Shown here piece after piece: positions 43,846 through 53,386 of a stretch of DNA of 64,000 nucleotides. The DNA is taken from the NCBI RefSeq assembly GCF_020447315.1, contig NZ_JAJADQ010000014.1, positions 62,001 to 126,000 on the forward strand. The letters run 5' to 3'. Under the pieces are notes generated by a model. The model made no database searches. It was not told the DNA's origin and saw only the letters and a list, made by a program, of their open reading frames with translations. Position 1 is the stretch's first letter, and every line of letters starts with the position of its first letter. Both the position numbers and the translations under genes were made by a program. The DNA comes from Hymenobacter nitidus. Its GTDB lineage: Bacteria > Bacteroidota > Bacteroidia > Cytophagales > Hymenobacteraceae.

Positions 43846-45681
43846 TTACTCTACCGTAACCGACTTGGCCAGGTTACGGGGCTGGTCGACGTTGCAGCCG
43901 CGCAGCACCGCAATGTGGTAAGAGAGCAGCTGCAGCGGAATCACCGATACCAGCGGCATCAGCACTTCGCTCGTAGCGGGCACCTCAATCACGAATTCGG
44001 CCATAGCTGGAATCACCGTGTCACCTTCGGTTACGACGGCAATAATGCGGCCTTTGCGAGCCTTCACTTCCTGAATGTTCGATACGACCTTCTCGTACGA
44101 GCTGTCTTTGGTGGCAATAACCACTACCGGCATGTTCTCGTCAATCAGGGCAATCGGGCCGTGCTTCATTTCGGCGGCGGGGTAGCCTTCCGCGTGGATG
44201 TAGCTGATTTCTTTCAGCTTCAAAGCACCTTCCAAAGCTACGGGGAAGTTGTAGCCCCGGCCCAGATAGAGGAAGTTCGGCACATCGCGGAAGATTTCGG
44301 CAATAGCCTCAATCTCGTCGTTGAGCTTCAGTGCCTTCTCCACTTTCGCGGGAATGTTGCTCAGCTCCACCATCAGCTCACGCATCTTCGAGTCGGTGAG
44401 TGCGCCGCGCTTGTGGCCCACAATCATGGCCAGCAGCGTCAGCACCGTAACCTGAGCCGTGAAGGCCTTGGTCGAAGCCACCCCGATTTCGGGGCCGGCG
44501 TGGGTGTAGGCACCCGCATCGGTAGCGCGGGCGATGCTCGAGCCCACCACGTTGCAGATACCGAAGATGGTTGCGCCCTTGCTCTTAGCCAGCTCAATGG
44601 CTGCCAGCGTATCGGCCGTTTCGCCCGACTGGGAAATGGCAATAACGATGTCGCGCTCGGTGATAATCGGGTTGCGGTAGCGGAATTCCGAAGCGTATTC
44701 CACTTCGACCGGAATGCGCGCCAGATCCTCAATTAGGTACTCAGCCACTAGGCCAGCGTGCCACGAGGTGCCGCAAGCCACGATGATGATCCGGTCGGCA
44801 TTCACAAACTTCCGCTCGTAGGCCCGGATGCCGCCCATGTTCAGATGGCCGGCCTCCAGCTCCAGACGACCCCGCATGGAGTCGAGGATAGAGCGGGGTT
44901 GCTCGAAAATCTCCTTCAGCATGAAGTGCTCGTAGCCACCTTTCTCGATGCTGTCCAGCTCCATTTCCAGCTTCTGGATATAGGGTGTCTGCTGCACGTC
45001 CTCCTTGGTACGAATGTCGAGCTTACCATCACGGATAACCGCAATTTCGTAGTCGTTCACATATACAACCTCGTTTGTGTACTCGATGATGGGTGTCGCG
45101 TCGGAGGCTAGGAAGAACTCGTCCTTGCCAATGCCGATTACCAGGGGGGAGCCTTTACGGGCCGCAATCAGCTGGCCTGGGTCGTCCTTGCTCAGAACCA
45201 CAATGGCATAGGCGCCAACTACTTCGTGCAGGGCCAGGCGCACGGCCTCTTCCAGCGAGCAGCTGTTCTGCTTCTGAATCTCCTCAATCAGGTTCACGAA
45301 TACTTCCGTATCCGTATCGGAGTGGAACGCATGGCCTTGCTTCTGCAAGTGGGTCTTCAAGGCCGCGTAGTTCTCGATAATGCCGTTGTGAATAATGGCA
45401 ATCCGCTCCGAGGTGGAGTAGTGCGGGTGGGCATTCGAGTCGTTTGGCTCACCGTGGGTAGCCCAGCGCGTATGGCCCATGCCGATGTGGGCGTGGGTGT
45501 CTTTCTCGGCAATGAAGTTTTCCAGCTCCTGGACCTTGCCTTTTTTCTTATAAACGTTCAGGGACCCGTTCAGCAGGGCCACGCCGGCTGAGTCATAGCC
45601 ACGATATTCCAGACGGCGCAGGCCTTTCAGGATAATAGGGCAAGCCTCACGGTACCCGATGTAAGCGACAATTCCGCACAT
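43846..45681 (-). CDS. glmS: Glutamine--fructose-6-phosphate aminotransferase
   Basis: Makes glucosamine-6-phosphate for peptidoglycan and LPS. The 611 residues begin MCGIVAYIG, so Cys2 is the glutaminase nucleophile after Met removal. The glutaminase domain ends near 240, followed by two SIS domains (SQSGETADTLAAIELAKSKG and GRGYNFPVALEGALKLKEISYIH) and the C-terminal PRNLAKSVTVE tail that shapes the active site. No glmS ribozyme is seen upstream. The upstream gene on this strand ends at 45779 with its own terminator. Confidence 0.97.
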   Translation of the reverse strand: MCGIVAYIGYREACPIILKGLRRLEYRGYDSAGVALLNGSLNVYKKKGKVQELENFIAEKDTHAHIGMGHTRWATHGEPNDSNAHPHYSTSERIAIIHNGIIENYAALKTHLQKQGHAFHSDTDTEVFVNLIEEIQKQNSCSLEEAVRLALHEVVGAYAIVVLSKDDPGQLIAARKGSPLVIGIGKDEFFLASDATPIIEYTNEVVYVNDYEIAVIRDGKLDIRTKEDVQQTPYIQKLEMELDSIEKGGYEHFMLKEIFEQPRSILDSMRGRLELEAGHLNMGGIRAYERKFVNADRIIIVACGTSWHAGLVAEYLIEDLARIPVEVEYASEFRYRNPIITERDIVIAISQSGETADTLAAIELAKSKGATIFGICNVVGSSIARATDAGAYTHAGPEIGVASTKAFTAQVTVLTLLAMIVGHKRGALTDSKMRELMVELSNIPAKVEKALKLNDEIEAIAEIFRDVPNFLYLGRGYNFPVALEGALKLKEISYIHAEGYPAAEMKHGPIALIDENMPVVVIATKDSSYEKVVSNIQEVKARKGRIIAVVTEGDTVIPAMAEFVIEVPATSEVLMPLVSVIPLQLLSYHIAVLRGCNVDQPRNLAKSVTVE

Positions 45682-45710
45682 AGTGTGTCAGAGAAAGAGA
45701 TGTTGAGAGA

Positions 45711-45756
45711 AAAATCACTCCGGCCCGGCCCATTAACAAAGGCCGTGCCGGAGTGA
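45711..45756 (-). terminator. Terminator of the DUF4270 gene
   Basis: CACTCCGGCCCGGCC pairs with GGCCGTGCCGGAGTG (one mismatch), and the minus-strand transcript ends in GATTTTT. It separates the DUF4270 gene from glmS. Confidence 0.8.
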
Positions 45757-45778
45757 TTCGTGTGACAGTAGCTGAGCG

Positions 45779-47290
45779 CTAGCGCAACTTGGAGGAGTAT
45801 ACGCGTAGCTTGATATTCCGGGCGTCGAGCACGCTTCTATTTAGCGACAGGCCAAACGACCGCCGCAGAAATGGGCTCAACATGAAAGCAGCGGGTTGTT
45901 CGCCCAACTGATTGGCCAGGTAGGCCTGCAGGTAGGTGGTGATTACTACGCTGTAATACTTATTGGTTGGGCTCACATTGTAAAGACTTACAATGGCTTC
46001 ATTGCCCTGCCCCAGCGGGCTGGCTAAGTTGGTTTGAACAATCCGCTCCGCGGGAGAGGTGTTTATCGTGCGCAGCAGCACCCGGTTGTTGGCGTTCAGC
46101 TCGTAGAGATAAGCTTGCGTGGGGGAAGGAAACAGCAGGGCCCCCGACGATTTGACCGGAATCAGCAGCTCGGCCCGGTTGATGGCCAGTGCATTCTGGC
46201 CTTTCAGCGCATCAATGTCCGAAATCACCAGCTTGGTGCCCAAACCGATGCCTTCTTGCATATAGGCCAGCCCATCCGCCGTCGTTGCCGACTTGGTTGG
46301 ATCGGTCAGCACATTGAACGGGGCTTTGAAATCCGTGGTGAGCTGGGTGTAGTAGCGCGGAGCGTTGGGGTCGTTTATGCCGTAGGAGTTGGCCAGCCGG
46401 ACGCTGTACGACTGAGATGTGACGGCCGTAGCGCCGGTTTTAGTGCCAGTGAAGTAGAAGTATACCCGGTTGTCAAACAGCCGGTTCAGGCCAGCCACGG
46501 CGCCGGCATAGCCGTCGGATGGTACCAGGCCCAACCCTTTCCACAGCTCGTTCAGCCTGGTTTGGGAAAAGGACGCATCCTTCATGGCCGTAAACAGCTG
46601 AGTTGCAAACTCCGAGTTGCGGACCTGGTCTTTGTGGAGTACTAGGCGAATGGTCTGATCTGGTACCGTGATGCTCGTCGTGCTATCAACAGTACCCGGA
46701 TACTTCTTGCCGGTGGCGTCCAACAGAAACTTGCCGTTAGCATCCACAGCCAGCTTCTTCAGGCCGTTTTTCCGCTGTTCGGTTTTGGTTCGGTTTAGCG
46801 AGCTGATCAGATTCGTAGCTACCCGGGTGCCCAGGGGCACACTTACGCCGGCGTTGTAGCTTTTCTTTTCCTCCAGGCTCGATGCCAGGTTATACAGGTC
46901 GAAGCTGATGGGCCGGGCGGCACTGCCATACACCTGGTCGAAGCTCATGACCAGCACTACCGAGTCCAGCTTGGTGTTGGTGAACAGGCTGGGCAGCTCT
47001 TCGGAGCCCGCCCGCAGGTTAAAGAACGCCTTGGCGGTGGTGGTGCCAATAGCATCATCGTTGATACGTCCGGCCAAGGCCCGCTCGGCGTTCAGCGTTT
47101 CGGCCGAGTCCTGCAGGATGGTGGAAGCAGTAACGCTATAATCGCGGTATTCAGTGCTGATGGGGGAGGTGCCGGGCACCTCAACTCCTAGGTCGTTGGC
47201 ATCTTCGCAGCCGGTAGCGGTGAAGAGCAGGGCAGAGGAGCAAAAAGTAACCGAGGCTATTCGGAAGGCGTTACTAATTAGCCAATTCAT
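45779..47290 (-). CDS. DUF4270-family lipoprotein
   Basis: A 503-residue secreted lipoprotein of a Bacteroidota-specific family. The signal peptide ends in the lipobox ATGC (SSALLFTATGCED), then DLGVEVPGTSPISTEYRDYSV. The rest is beta-rich. Related proteins are outer-membrane or surface-exposed and of unknown function. The start at 47290 overlaps the upstream GT5-like gene by 17 bp, so the two are translationally coupled. Confidence 0.82.
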   Translation of the reverse strand: MNWLISNAFRIASVTFCSSALLFTATGCEDANDLGVEVPGTSPISTEYRDYSVTASTILQDSAETLNAERALAGRINDDAIGTTTAKAFFNLRAGSEELPSLFTNTKLDSVVLVMSFDQVYGSAARPISFDLYNLASSLEEKKSYNAGVSVPLGTRVATNLISSLNRTKTEQRKNGLKKLAVDANGKFLLDATGKKYPGTVDSTTSITVPDQTIRLVLHKDQVRNSEFATQLFTAMKDASFSQTRLNELWKGLGLVPSDGYAGAVAGLNRLFDNRVYFYFTGTKTGATAVTSQSYSVRLANSYGINDPNAPRYYTQLTTDFKAPFNVLTDPTKSATTADGLAYMQEGIGLGTKLVISDIDALKGQNALAINRAELLIPVKSSGALLFPSPTQAYLYELNANNRVLLRTINTSPAERIVQTNLASPLGQGNEAIVSLYNVSPTNKYYSVVITTYLQAYLANQLGEQPAAFMLSPFLRRSFGLSLNRSVLDARNIKLRVYSSKLR

Positions 47291-48086
47291 TATAAAGCGT
47301 GTAGTAAGAGGAAAGCAGGTTGTCGCCGGTGCCAACTTGGCCGATCTGCCGCTTCTGCGAGTACTCGGAGAACAGGGCATTCAGGTTGTCGCTGAAATCC
47401 TCGTCGGATTTCACCACGGAGTCGGCATATTCCATGCCCACTTTAATGAAGCCGCCGAAGTCAGCCGACTTCAGGGCCGCCAGCATTTCGTCATCAATAT
47501 CCAGCATTTTAGCCTTCTCAATGATGTCGCTCTCGAATTTGTGGCTGAACTCGTTGTTGTAAACCGTGAATACCGACTTGGCGTCCTTGAAGATCGGGTC
47601 CTTCTTGTAGGTAGTTTTCAGGTACATCGGAATCAGGCCCGTCATCCAGTCGTTGCAGTGCACAATATCCGGCGCCCAGCCTAGCTTTTTCACGGTTTCG
47701 AGCACGCCTTTGCAGAAAAAGATAGCCCGTTCATCGTTGTCGGCGTGGAACTTATCGTTTTTGTCGACGAGCACCGACTTGCGGTGGAAGTAATCTTCGT
47801 TGTCGATGAAGTATACTTGCAGCTTCGCATTGGGGATAGAGGCCACTTTGATAATCAGCGGCTTTTCTTCTTCTCCCACGGCGATGTTGATACCAGAGAG
47901 GCGCACTACCTCGTGCAAGCGGTTCTTACGTTCGTTGATAATACCGAAACGGGGCACAAAAATGCGGATTTCCATCCCCATCTCCTGCATTCCCTGCGGT
48001 AGCATGCGCAGAAACTCCGCTACCTTGGTCGTCTGCAAAAACGGGTTAATTTCCGTGGCAGCGTAGAGTATTCTCAACTTGGACAT
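47274..48086 (-). CDS. Truncated glycogen/starch synthase-like protein (GT5 N-terminal domain only)
   Basis: A 270-residue protein matching the N-terminal Rossmann domain of GT5 glycogen synthase (KLRILYAATEINPF, PDIVHCNDWMTGLIPMYLK, KSVFTVYNNEFSHKF). A full GlgA has about 480 residues, and the C-terminal catalytic domain is absent. The normal KxGGL site near residue 15 is replaced by TKVAEFL. Short forms of this kind are common in the phylum, and their activity is doubtful. It is coupled to the DUF4270 gene by a 17-bp overlap. Confidence 0.8.
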   Translation of the reverse strand: MSKLRILYAATEINPFLQTTKVAEFLRMLPQGMQEMGMEIRIFVPRFGIINERKNRLHEVVRLSGINIAVGEEEKPLIIKVASIPNAKLQVYFIDNEDYFHRKSVLVDKNDKFHADNDERAIFFCKGVLETVKKLGWAPDIVHCNDWMTGLIPMYLKTTYKKDPIFKDAKSVFTVYNNEFSHKFESDIIEKAKMLDIDDEMLAALKSADFGGFIKVGMEYADSVVKSDEDFSDNLNALFSEYSQKRQIGQVGTGDNLLSSYYTLYNELAN

Positions 48087-48206
48087 ATAGAGTCAGTTGG
48101 TGTGATTGGGATAGGGCAACACTTTGGGATGCACAAAATTAAGCATTTTTGAGCGAATTATCAATTAAACCAGCCTGGGCACTCTGCCAACGGGCCTTTT
48201 CACCCT

Positions 48207-49067
48207 ATGGAGATACTCCAATCGGCCGCCGCGTTGCAAGCCCAAACCGAAATCTGGCGACAAAACAAATTACGCGTCGGACTGGTGCCCACCATGGGTG
48301 CCCTGCACGAAGGACACTTGCAGCTGGTGCGCGCCGCCGCCCGGGAAAATGATGTGGTCGTCGTCAGCGTGTTCGTGAACCCCACGCAGTTCAATAACCC
48401 TGAGGACTTCCGCCTCTATCCGCGCGTGCCCGACGCCGATGCCGAGCTGCTGGGCCCGGCGGGCTGCACGGCGCTGTTTATGCCCTCGGTAGAGCAGATG
48501 TATCCCCAGCCCACGGTGCTGCGCTTCGATTTCGGCTCCCTGGAGCAGGTGATGGAGGGCGAGCACCGGCCGGGCCACTTCCACGGCGTGGCCACAGTGG
48601 TCAGCAAGCTGTTTCATCTGAGCCGGCCCCACCGCGCGTATTTCGGCCAGAAAGATTTGCAGCAGGTCACCATTATCCGGCAGCTGGTGGCCGATTTGTC
48701 GTTTGATCTGGAAGTAGTAGCCTATCCGACTATCCGCGAAACGGACGGGCTGGCTATGTCGTCGCGCAACCGGCGGTTGTCGCCCGAGGCCCGGGCCGTG
48801 GCACCCCGGCTCTACCAGGCCCTGATGCTGGGCGCGGGCCTGGTGCAGCAGCAGCAGCACGCGCCCCAGGCCGTGGAGCAGACCGTAGCGCAGTTTCTGA
48901 CTACTGAGCCGGCTATCCAGCTTGAGTACTTTACCCTGGCTGATGCCCAGACCCTGCAGCCCCTGACCACGGGCTGGGTGGCCGGCCGCACCGTGGCTCT
49001 GTGCCTGGCCGCGCACTTGGGTGGCGTGCGTCTGATCGACAACGTGCTGGTGACGCTGCCGGAGTAA
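48207..49067 (+). CDS. panC: Pantothenate synthetase
   Basis: Joins pantoate and beta-alanine with ATP to make pantothenate. The 286-residue protein shows the HIGH-like VPTMGALHEGHLQLV at 31-46, NPTQFNNPEDF, and the KMSKS-like MSSRNRRLSPEAR. The start at 48207 (MEILQSAAAL) is divergent from the GT5-like gene. The next gene is panD, and together they feed coenzyme A synthesis with coaX at 24.4 kb. About 80 bp separate the pair. Confidence 0.96.
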   Translation: MEILQSAAALQAQTEIWRQNKLRVGLVPTMGALHEGHLQLVRAAARENDVVVVSVFVNPTQFNNPEDFRLYPRVPDADAELLGPAGCTALFMPSVEQMYPQPTVLRFDFGSLEQVMEGEHRPGHFHGVATVVSKLFHLSRPHRAYFGQKDLQQVTIIRQLVADLSFDLEVVAYPTIRETDGLAMSSRNRRLSPEARAVAPRLYQALMLGAGLVQQQQHAPQAVEQTVAQFLTTEPAIQLEYFTLADAQTLQPLTTGWVAGRTVALCLAAHLGGVRLIDNVLVTLPE

Positions 49068-49111
49068 ATGGGTTCCAAGGAGAGGCATTCAGGCGTTCGG
49101 CCCGATTTAGT

Positions 49112-49119
49112 TACCTTTG
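49112..49119 (+). promoter_or_regulatory. -7 element of panD
   Basis: TACCTTTG matches TAnnTTTG and lies 29 bp upstream of the panD start. The -33 part is weak (TTC instead of TTG). It suggests panD can be transcribed apart from panC. Confidence 0.45.
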
Positions 49120-49148
49120 CGCCCTGAAAATTACCCCCTTCTGTACCC

Positions 49149-49496
49149 ATGCATATCGAAGTTCTCAAGTCTAAGATTCACCGGGCCAAGGTTACCCAGG
49201 CCGAACTGCACTACGTCGGGAGCGTCACCATCGACGAAGACCTGCTGGACGCGGCCAACATGGTGGAAAACGAGAAAGTGACCATCGTCAACGTTAACAA
49301 CGGCGAGCGGTTCGAAACCTACACGATTCGGGGGGAGCGGGGCTCAGGCATGGTGTGCCTCAACGGCCCGGCCGCCCGGCGCGTCGCCGTGGGCGACATC
49401 GTTATTATTTTCTCGTATGCCCTGATTGATTTTGCTGAAGCCCGCGCCCACAAGCCCACGCTCGTGTTTCCGGACCAGCATAATCGGTTGGTATAA
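49149..49496 (+). CDS. panD: Aspartate 1-decarboxylase (precursor)
   Basis: Makes beta-alanine from aspartate. The 115-residue precursor cleaves itself between Gly24 and Ser25 in [10 protein letters not shown]; Ser25 becomes the pyruvoyl cofactor. Lys9 in VLKSKIH, Tyr22 and the [10 protein letters not shown] and [18 protein letters not shown] segments are also conserved. It follows panC by 81 bp and shares its pathway. Confidence 0.96.
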   Translation: MHIEVLKSKIHRAKVTQAELHYVGSVTIDEDLLDAANMVENEKVTIVNVNNGERFETYTIRGERGSGMVCLNGPAARRVAVGDIVIIFSYALIDFAEARAHKPTLVFPDQHNRLV

Positions 49497-49591
49497 GCAC
49501 TGGCTGCTACCGCAGGGCAACGCTTTCGGCCAGAGCCGAGTATGGCCCTTGGACGACCTTCTCTTCGGTATTTATTGCCCGTTCGGTATTC

Positions 49592-50647
49592 ATGAAAACG
49601 CTACTTAATATTTTAAAGTACGCCCTGCTGCTGTCGGTATCGGGGCTGCTGATGTGGTATGCCGTGCAGGGACAGGACCTGAGCAGTATTGGCCGGCACA
49701 TGCGGGAGGCCAACTACTCCTGGCTGATTATCACCATGATTCTCTCGGCGCTGGGGTATTTCAGCCGGGCCTACCGCTGGAAAATGCAGCTCGATGCCAG
49801 CAAGCACAAGGCGCCGTATTGGGACGTGTACCACGCCATGATGGTGGGCTACCTGGCCAATATGGTGCTGCCGCGCATGGGCGAAGTAATCCGCTGCTCT
49901 ATTCTGCAGCGCACGAGTAAAGTGCCGGTGCAAGTAGCTCTGGGCACCGTCGTCACGGAGCGGGTAATCGATGTGCTGGTGTTGCTGGGCCTGCTGGGCA
50001 GCACCCTGCTGCTCGACTTCAACACGTTCTGGTCGTTCGTAACCGATAAGATACTGGGTGGGCGCTACGACGCGCTGGCCCGCAACCGCACGCCCCTGCT
50101 CGTGGCCGGCGGTATTGCCTTGCTGCTGCTGCTGGGCCTGGCCTACGCCCTGTTCCAGAATCTGGAGCGGCTGCGGCAGAACCGGCTGTTCAACAAGGTA
50201 GTTGTCTTTGCCAAAGGCCTGTTGGCCGGCGTATTCAGCATCCTGAAGATGGAGAACAAGGGTATTTTTCTGCTCCACACCTTCTTCACCTGGTTTGTCT
50301 ACTACCTGATGGATTACCTGGCCTTCCGGTGCTTCCCGGCTACCTACTCGCTCGATATGCGGGCCGGTTTGGCCGTTCTCACCTTCGGCGCCTTTGGCAT
50401 GGCCGCTCCCGTGGCGGGTGGTATCGGGCCGTTTCACGTGATGGTGCAGGGTATTCTGCTGGCCTACGGTATCAGCAAGGAAGCCGGTATTGCCTACGCT
50501 CTGGTAGTGCACGGCTCCCAAACCCTGCTAGTGGTGTTTATGGGCGGTATCAGCTTTGTCGCCAGTATGATGAAATCGGGCAGAACGCTGAGGCAGGTAG
50601 TTGCCGAGCCGGCCCTCGCCGTAACAACCGATGTGGAGCAAGGATAA
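49592..50647 (+). CDS. Lysylphosphatidylglycerol-synthase-like flippase domain protein
   Basis: A 351-residue protein with about eight membrane helices of the UPF0104/LPG_synthase_TM family. Signature parts include SRAYRWKMQLDASKHKA, NMVLPRMGEVIRCSIL, and FGAFGMAAPVAGGIGPFHVM near the end. The family includes lipid flippases such as the MprF transmembrane part; here no aminoacyl-transferase domain is present. Its last 17 bp overlap rfaE2, so the two are co-translated. Confidence 0.82.
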   Translation: MKTLLNILKYALLLSVSGLLMWYAVQGQDLSSIGRHMREANYSWLIITMILSALGYFSRAYRWKMQLDASKHKAPYWDVYHAMMVGYLANMVLPRMGEVIRCSILQRTSKVPVQVALGTVVTERVIDVLVLLGLLGSTLLLDFNTFWSFVTDKILGGRYDALARNRTPLLVAGGIALLLLLGLAYALFQNLERLRQNRLFNKVVVFAKGLLAGVFSILKMENKGIFLLHTFFTWFVYYLMDYLAFRCFPATYSLDMRAGLAVLTFGAFGMAAPVAGGIGPFHVMVQGILLAYGISKEAGIAYALVVHGSQTLLVVFMGGISFVASMMKSGRTLRQVVAEPALAVTTDVEQG

Positions 50648-51116
50648 AATTGTCAGCCAGGAGGCGCTTTTGCCCCAACTGGCGCAGTGGCGGGAGCAGG
50701 GTAAGCGCGTCGTTTTCACCAACGGCTGCTTCGACTTGCTGCACCTGGGCCACGTCGATTACCTGGAGAAGGCCCGCAACCTGGGCGACGTAATGGTGCT
50801 GGGCCTCAACACGGATGCCTCGGTGAGCCGGCTGAAGCCGGGCCGCCCCCTGCAGGACGAAGTGTCACGTGCGCGCATTCTGGCGTCCCTTTTGTTTGTG
50901 GATGCCGTGGTTCTGTTCGACGAGCCGACCCCGCTGGAGCTGATTACGCTCATCAAGCCCGACATTCTGGTGAAGGGCGACGACTATGCCATCAGCGGAA
51001 TTGTCGGCCACGAATTAGTGTTAGCTAATGGCGGGCAGGTACTCACCGTGCCGCTCGTGCAGGGCTACAGCACTACTCGAATCGTCGAGCGGATTCAGGC
51101 CCACCTTCACTCCTAA
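50631..51116 (+). CDS. rfaE2: D-glycero-beta-D-manno-heptose 1-phosphate adenylyltransferase
   Basis: Makes ADP-heptose precursor for the LPS core. The 161-residue protein is the adenylyltransferase half of HldE as a separate enzyme. The nucleotidyltransferase motif TNGCFDLLHLGHVDYLEKA (HxGH at about 39-42) and the SRARILASLLFVDAVVLFD and GHELVLANGGQVLTVPLVQG segments are clear. The ATG at 50631 overlaps the flippase gene by 17 bp. The kinase half must be elsewhere. Confidence 0.93.
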   Translation: MWSKDKIVSQEALLPQLAQWREQGKRVVFTNGCFDLLHLGHVDYLEKARNLGDVMVLGLNTDASVSRLKPGRPLQDEVSRARILASLLFVDAVVLFDEPTPLELITLIKPDILVKGDDYAISGIVGHELVLANGGQVLTVPLVQGYSTTRIVERIQAHLHS

Positions 51117-51128
51117 GCAACCTCCTCC

Positions 51129-51827
51129 ATGTTCTACAACGCAAGCCCTATTTATTTCCTCGTCATTGCGGCGATGGTCGTAAGCTGGATCATCCAGTGG
51201 CGGCTGCGCAGCAAGTCTGAGAAATACGCCCAGATTGGCCTGCAGTCGGGCCTCTCCGGCCGGCAGATTGCCGAGTTAATGCTGGCCGACCACGGCATTA
51301 CCGACGTGCGGGTCATCTCCACCGAAGGCCGCCTGACCGACCACTACAACCCCGCCGATAAGACCGTTAACCTCAGCGAAACCGTGTATGAGGAGCGCAG
51401 TGCCATGGCGGCGGCCGTAGCGGCCCACGAGTGCGGCCACGCCGTGCAGCACGCCACGGCCTACAGCATGCTGCAGTTCCGCTCGGCCATGGTGCCGGCC
51501 CTGAGTGGCGTGTCCAAGTTCATGCCCTTCATTCTGCTGGCCGGCGTGCTGATGATTCGCACGTCTCTCATTCCGTTGGGCGTTGGTATTGCCTTGTTTT
51601 CCCTGACCACGCTGTTCTCCTTCGTTACGCTGCCCGTCGAGTTCGATGCCAGCCGCCGGGCCCTGGCCTGGATTGATAAGCGCGGCATCGTAACGCCCCA
51701 GGAGCACGTGATGGCCAAGGATGCTCTCTGGTGGGCTGCCATGACCTACGTAGTAGCGGCCCTCAGCTCCCTGGCTACGCTGCTCTACTACGTCAGCATT
51801 TTCATGGGCAGCCGCGACCGGCGCTAA
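51129..51827 (+). CDS. Membrane zinc metallopeptidase (YugP-like)
   Basis: A 232-residue inner-membrane protein. The zinc motif HECGH is at 100-104 in VAAHECGHAVQHATAY. An N-terminal helix and several C-terminal helices (FILLAGVLMIRTSLIPLGVGI, FSFVTLPVEFDASRRAL) are seen. This is the YugP/neutral zinc metallopeptidase group of unknown substrate. It follows rfaE2 by 12 bp and may share its operon. Confidence 0.9.
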   Translation: MFYNASPIYFLVIAAMVVSWIIQWRLRSKSEKYAQIGLQSGLSGRQIAELMLADHGITDVRVISTEGRLTDHYNPADKTVNLSETVYEERSAMAAAVAAHECGHAVQHATAYSMLQFRSAMVPALSGVSKFMPFILLAGVLMIRTSLIPLGVGIALFSLTTLFSFVTLPVEFDASRRALAWIDKRGIVTPQEHVMAKDALWWAAMTYVVAALSSLATLLYYVSIFMGSRDRR

Positions 51828-51853
51828 TCCCGGATTGCTGGTAAAAGTCTTCT

Positions 51854-51893
51854 GCAACAGCCGCTCTATCTTCTGGGGCGGCTGTTGTTTTGT
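51854..51893 (+). terminator. Intrinsic terminator after metallopeptidase gene
   Basis: CAACAGCCGC pairs with GCGGCTGTTG over a loop of 13 bases, followed by TTTTGTGG. Confidence 0.8.
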
Positions 51894-52087
51894 GGCTCCT
51901 AAACGGTAATCTGTCAAACTGCCAGCCCAAACCTGCCGGGCATCTACTAGTTATAGTAGCGGTAGTAGCGGCGGGACGAATAAAAATGCCAGCGTCCTGC
52001 TTATTGTCCAACATCTAAGGGTTAATTTTGAACCCTATTCCGCCGTCTACTGGCTCTACTTTTCCCTCCCACCCAAGCGTATTACCA

Positions 52088-53227
52088 ATGGATTTTCAGC
52101 TCACCGAAGAACAACTCGCTGTACAAGCAGCTGCCCGTGATTTTGCACAGAGTGAACTCTGGGCCGGCGTTATTGAGCGCGACGAACACCAGAAATTCCC
52201 TACCGAGCAAATCAAGAAGATGGGCGAGCTGGGCTTTCTGGGTATGATGGTGAGCCCCGAGTACGGCGGCGGCGGCATGGATACGGTTTCCTACGTGCTG
52301 GCTATGGAGGAAATCTCCAAGGTCGATGCCTCGTGCTCCGTCATTATGTCGGTAAATAACTCGCTGGTATGCTGGGGCCTGGAAAAGTACGGTACGGAAG
52401 AGCAGAAGCGTAAGTACCTGCCCCGCCTCACCAGCGGCGAAATCATCGGGGCCTTCTGCCTCTCCGAGCCCGAAGCCGGTTCCGATGCGACGATGCAGCG
52501 CACCACAGCCGAAGACAAAGGTGACCACTACCTGCTGAACGGCACCAAAAACTGGATTACCAACGGTAGCTCAGCCTCTGTATATCTGGTAGTAGCTCAA
52601 ACCAACCCTGAGCTGAAGCACCGCGGCATCAACGTGCTGATAGTGGATAAGGACATGCCCGGTTTTGTGGTGGGCCCGAAGGAGAACAAGCTCGGTATCC
52701 GTGGCTCCGACACGCACTCCCTGATGTTTACGGACGTGAAAGTGCCCAAGGAAAACCGCATCGGCGAGGACGGCTTCGGCTTCAAGTTCGCCATGCAGGT
52801 GCTGGCCGGCGGCCGGATCGGCATTGCCGCCCAGGCCCTGGGGATTGCCTCCGGCGCATTCGAGTTGTCGCTGAAGTACTCCAAGGAGCGTAAGGCATTC
52901 GGCGTCGAAATCGCCAAGCACCAGGCCATTCAGTTTAAGCTGGCCGACATGGCTACCAACATCGACGCGGCCCGCTTGCTGTGCCTGCAAGCCGCCCACG
53001 ATAAGGACGCTCATCAGGACTACGCCAAGACGGGCGCCATGGCCAAGCTCTTCGCTTCGAAAGTTGCTATGGATACGGCCGTGGAAGCCGTACAGATCCA
53101 CGGTGGCTACGGTTTTGTGAAAGAATTCCACGTGGAGCGCATGATGCGCGACGCTAAAATCACCCAGATTTACGAGGGAACCTCTGAGATTCAGAAAATT
53201 GTAATCTCGCGTGAATTGCTGAAGTAA
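52088..53227 (+). CDS. Acyl-CoA dehydrogenase, short-chain (butyryl-CoA) type
   Basis: An FAD flavoenzyme of beta-oxidation that makes an alpha-beta double bond. The 379-residue protein shows CLSEPEAGSDATMQRTTAE (FAD site), the ITNGSSASVYLV loop and the catalytic base Glu363 in QIYEGTSEIQK. The start MDFQLTEEQLAV at 52088 was chosen over an upstream codon. Sequence and length fit short-chain dehydrogenases that work with an electron-transfer flavoprotein. A terminator follows. Confidence 0.95.
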   Translation: MDFQLTEEQLAVQAAARDFAQSELWAGVIERDEHQKFPTEQIKKMGELGFLGMMVSPEYGGGGMDTVSYVLAMEEISKVDASCSVIMSVNNSLVCWGLEKYGTEEQKRKYLPRLTSGEIIGAFCLSEPEAGSDATMQRTTAEDKGDHYLLNGTKNWITNGSSASVYLVVAQTNPELKHRGINVLIVDKDMPGFVVGPKENKLGIRGSDTHSLMFTDVKVPKENRIGEDGFGFKFAMQVLAGGRIGIAAQALGIASGAFELSLKYSKERKAFGVEIAKHQAIQFKLADMATNIDAARLLCLQAAHDKDAHQDYAKTGAMAKLFASKVAMDTAVEAVQIHGGYGFVKEFHVERMMRDAKITQIYEGTSEIQKIVISRELLK

Positions 53228-53263
53228 AAGGCGAATTGCCTAAAAGTCAGAATCATTGCATTA

Positions 53264-53294
53264 AACCCAGCCATAAAATGGCTGGGTTTTTCGT
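53264..53294 (+). terminator. Intrinsic terminator after acyl-CoA dehydrogenase
   Basis: AAACCCAGCCAT pairs with ATGGCTGGGTTT over a short loop, and a T-run follows (GGGTTTTTCGTTTTT). Confidence 0.9.
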
Positions 53295-53386
53295 TTTTGT
53301 GAATTTTTATATGTTATTTTGCATTGTCTAAATCCAACCCCTCCACTGGTCGGTTTTAACCCGCTACCCCAACCACCCACTAGAAT

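Noticed and set aside
43846-45700. glmS ribozyme or riboswitch upstream of glmS
   Set aside because: The leader is short and no ribozyme core is visible; the hairpin at 45711-45756 is the terminator of the upstream gene.
50430-50446. GTTTCACGTGA resembling parS inside the flippase gene
   Set aside because: Only the central 11 bases match, and the outer bases differ. It is in coding sequence encoding GPFHVM, a conserved part of the protein.
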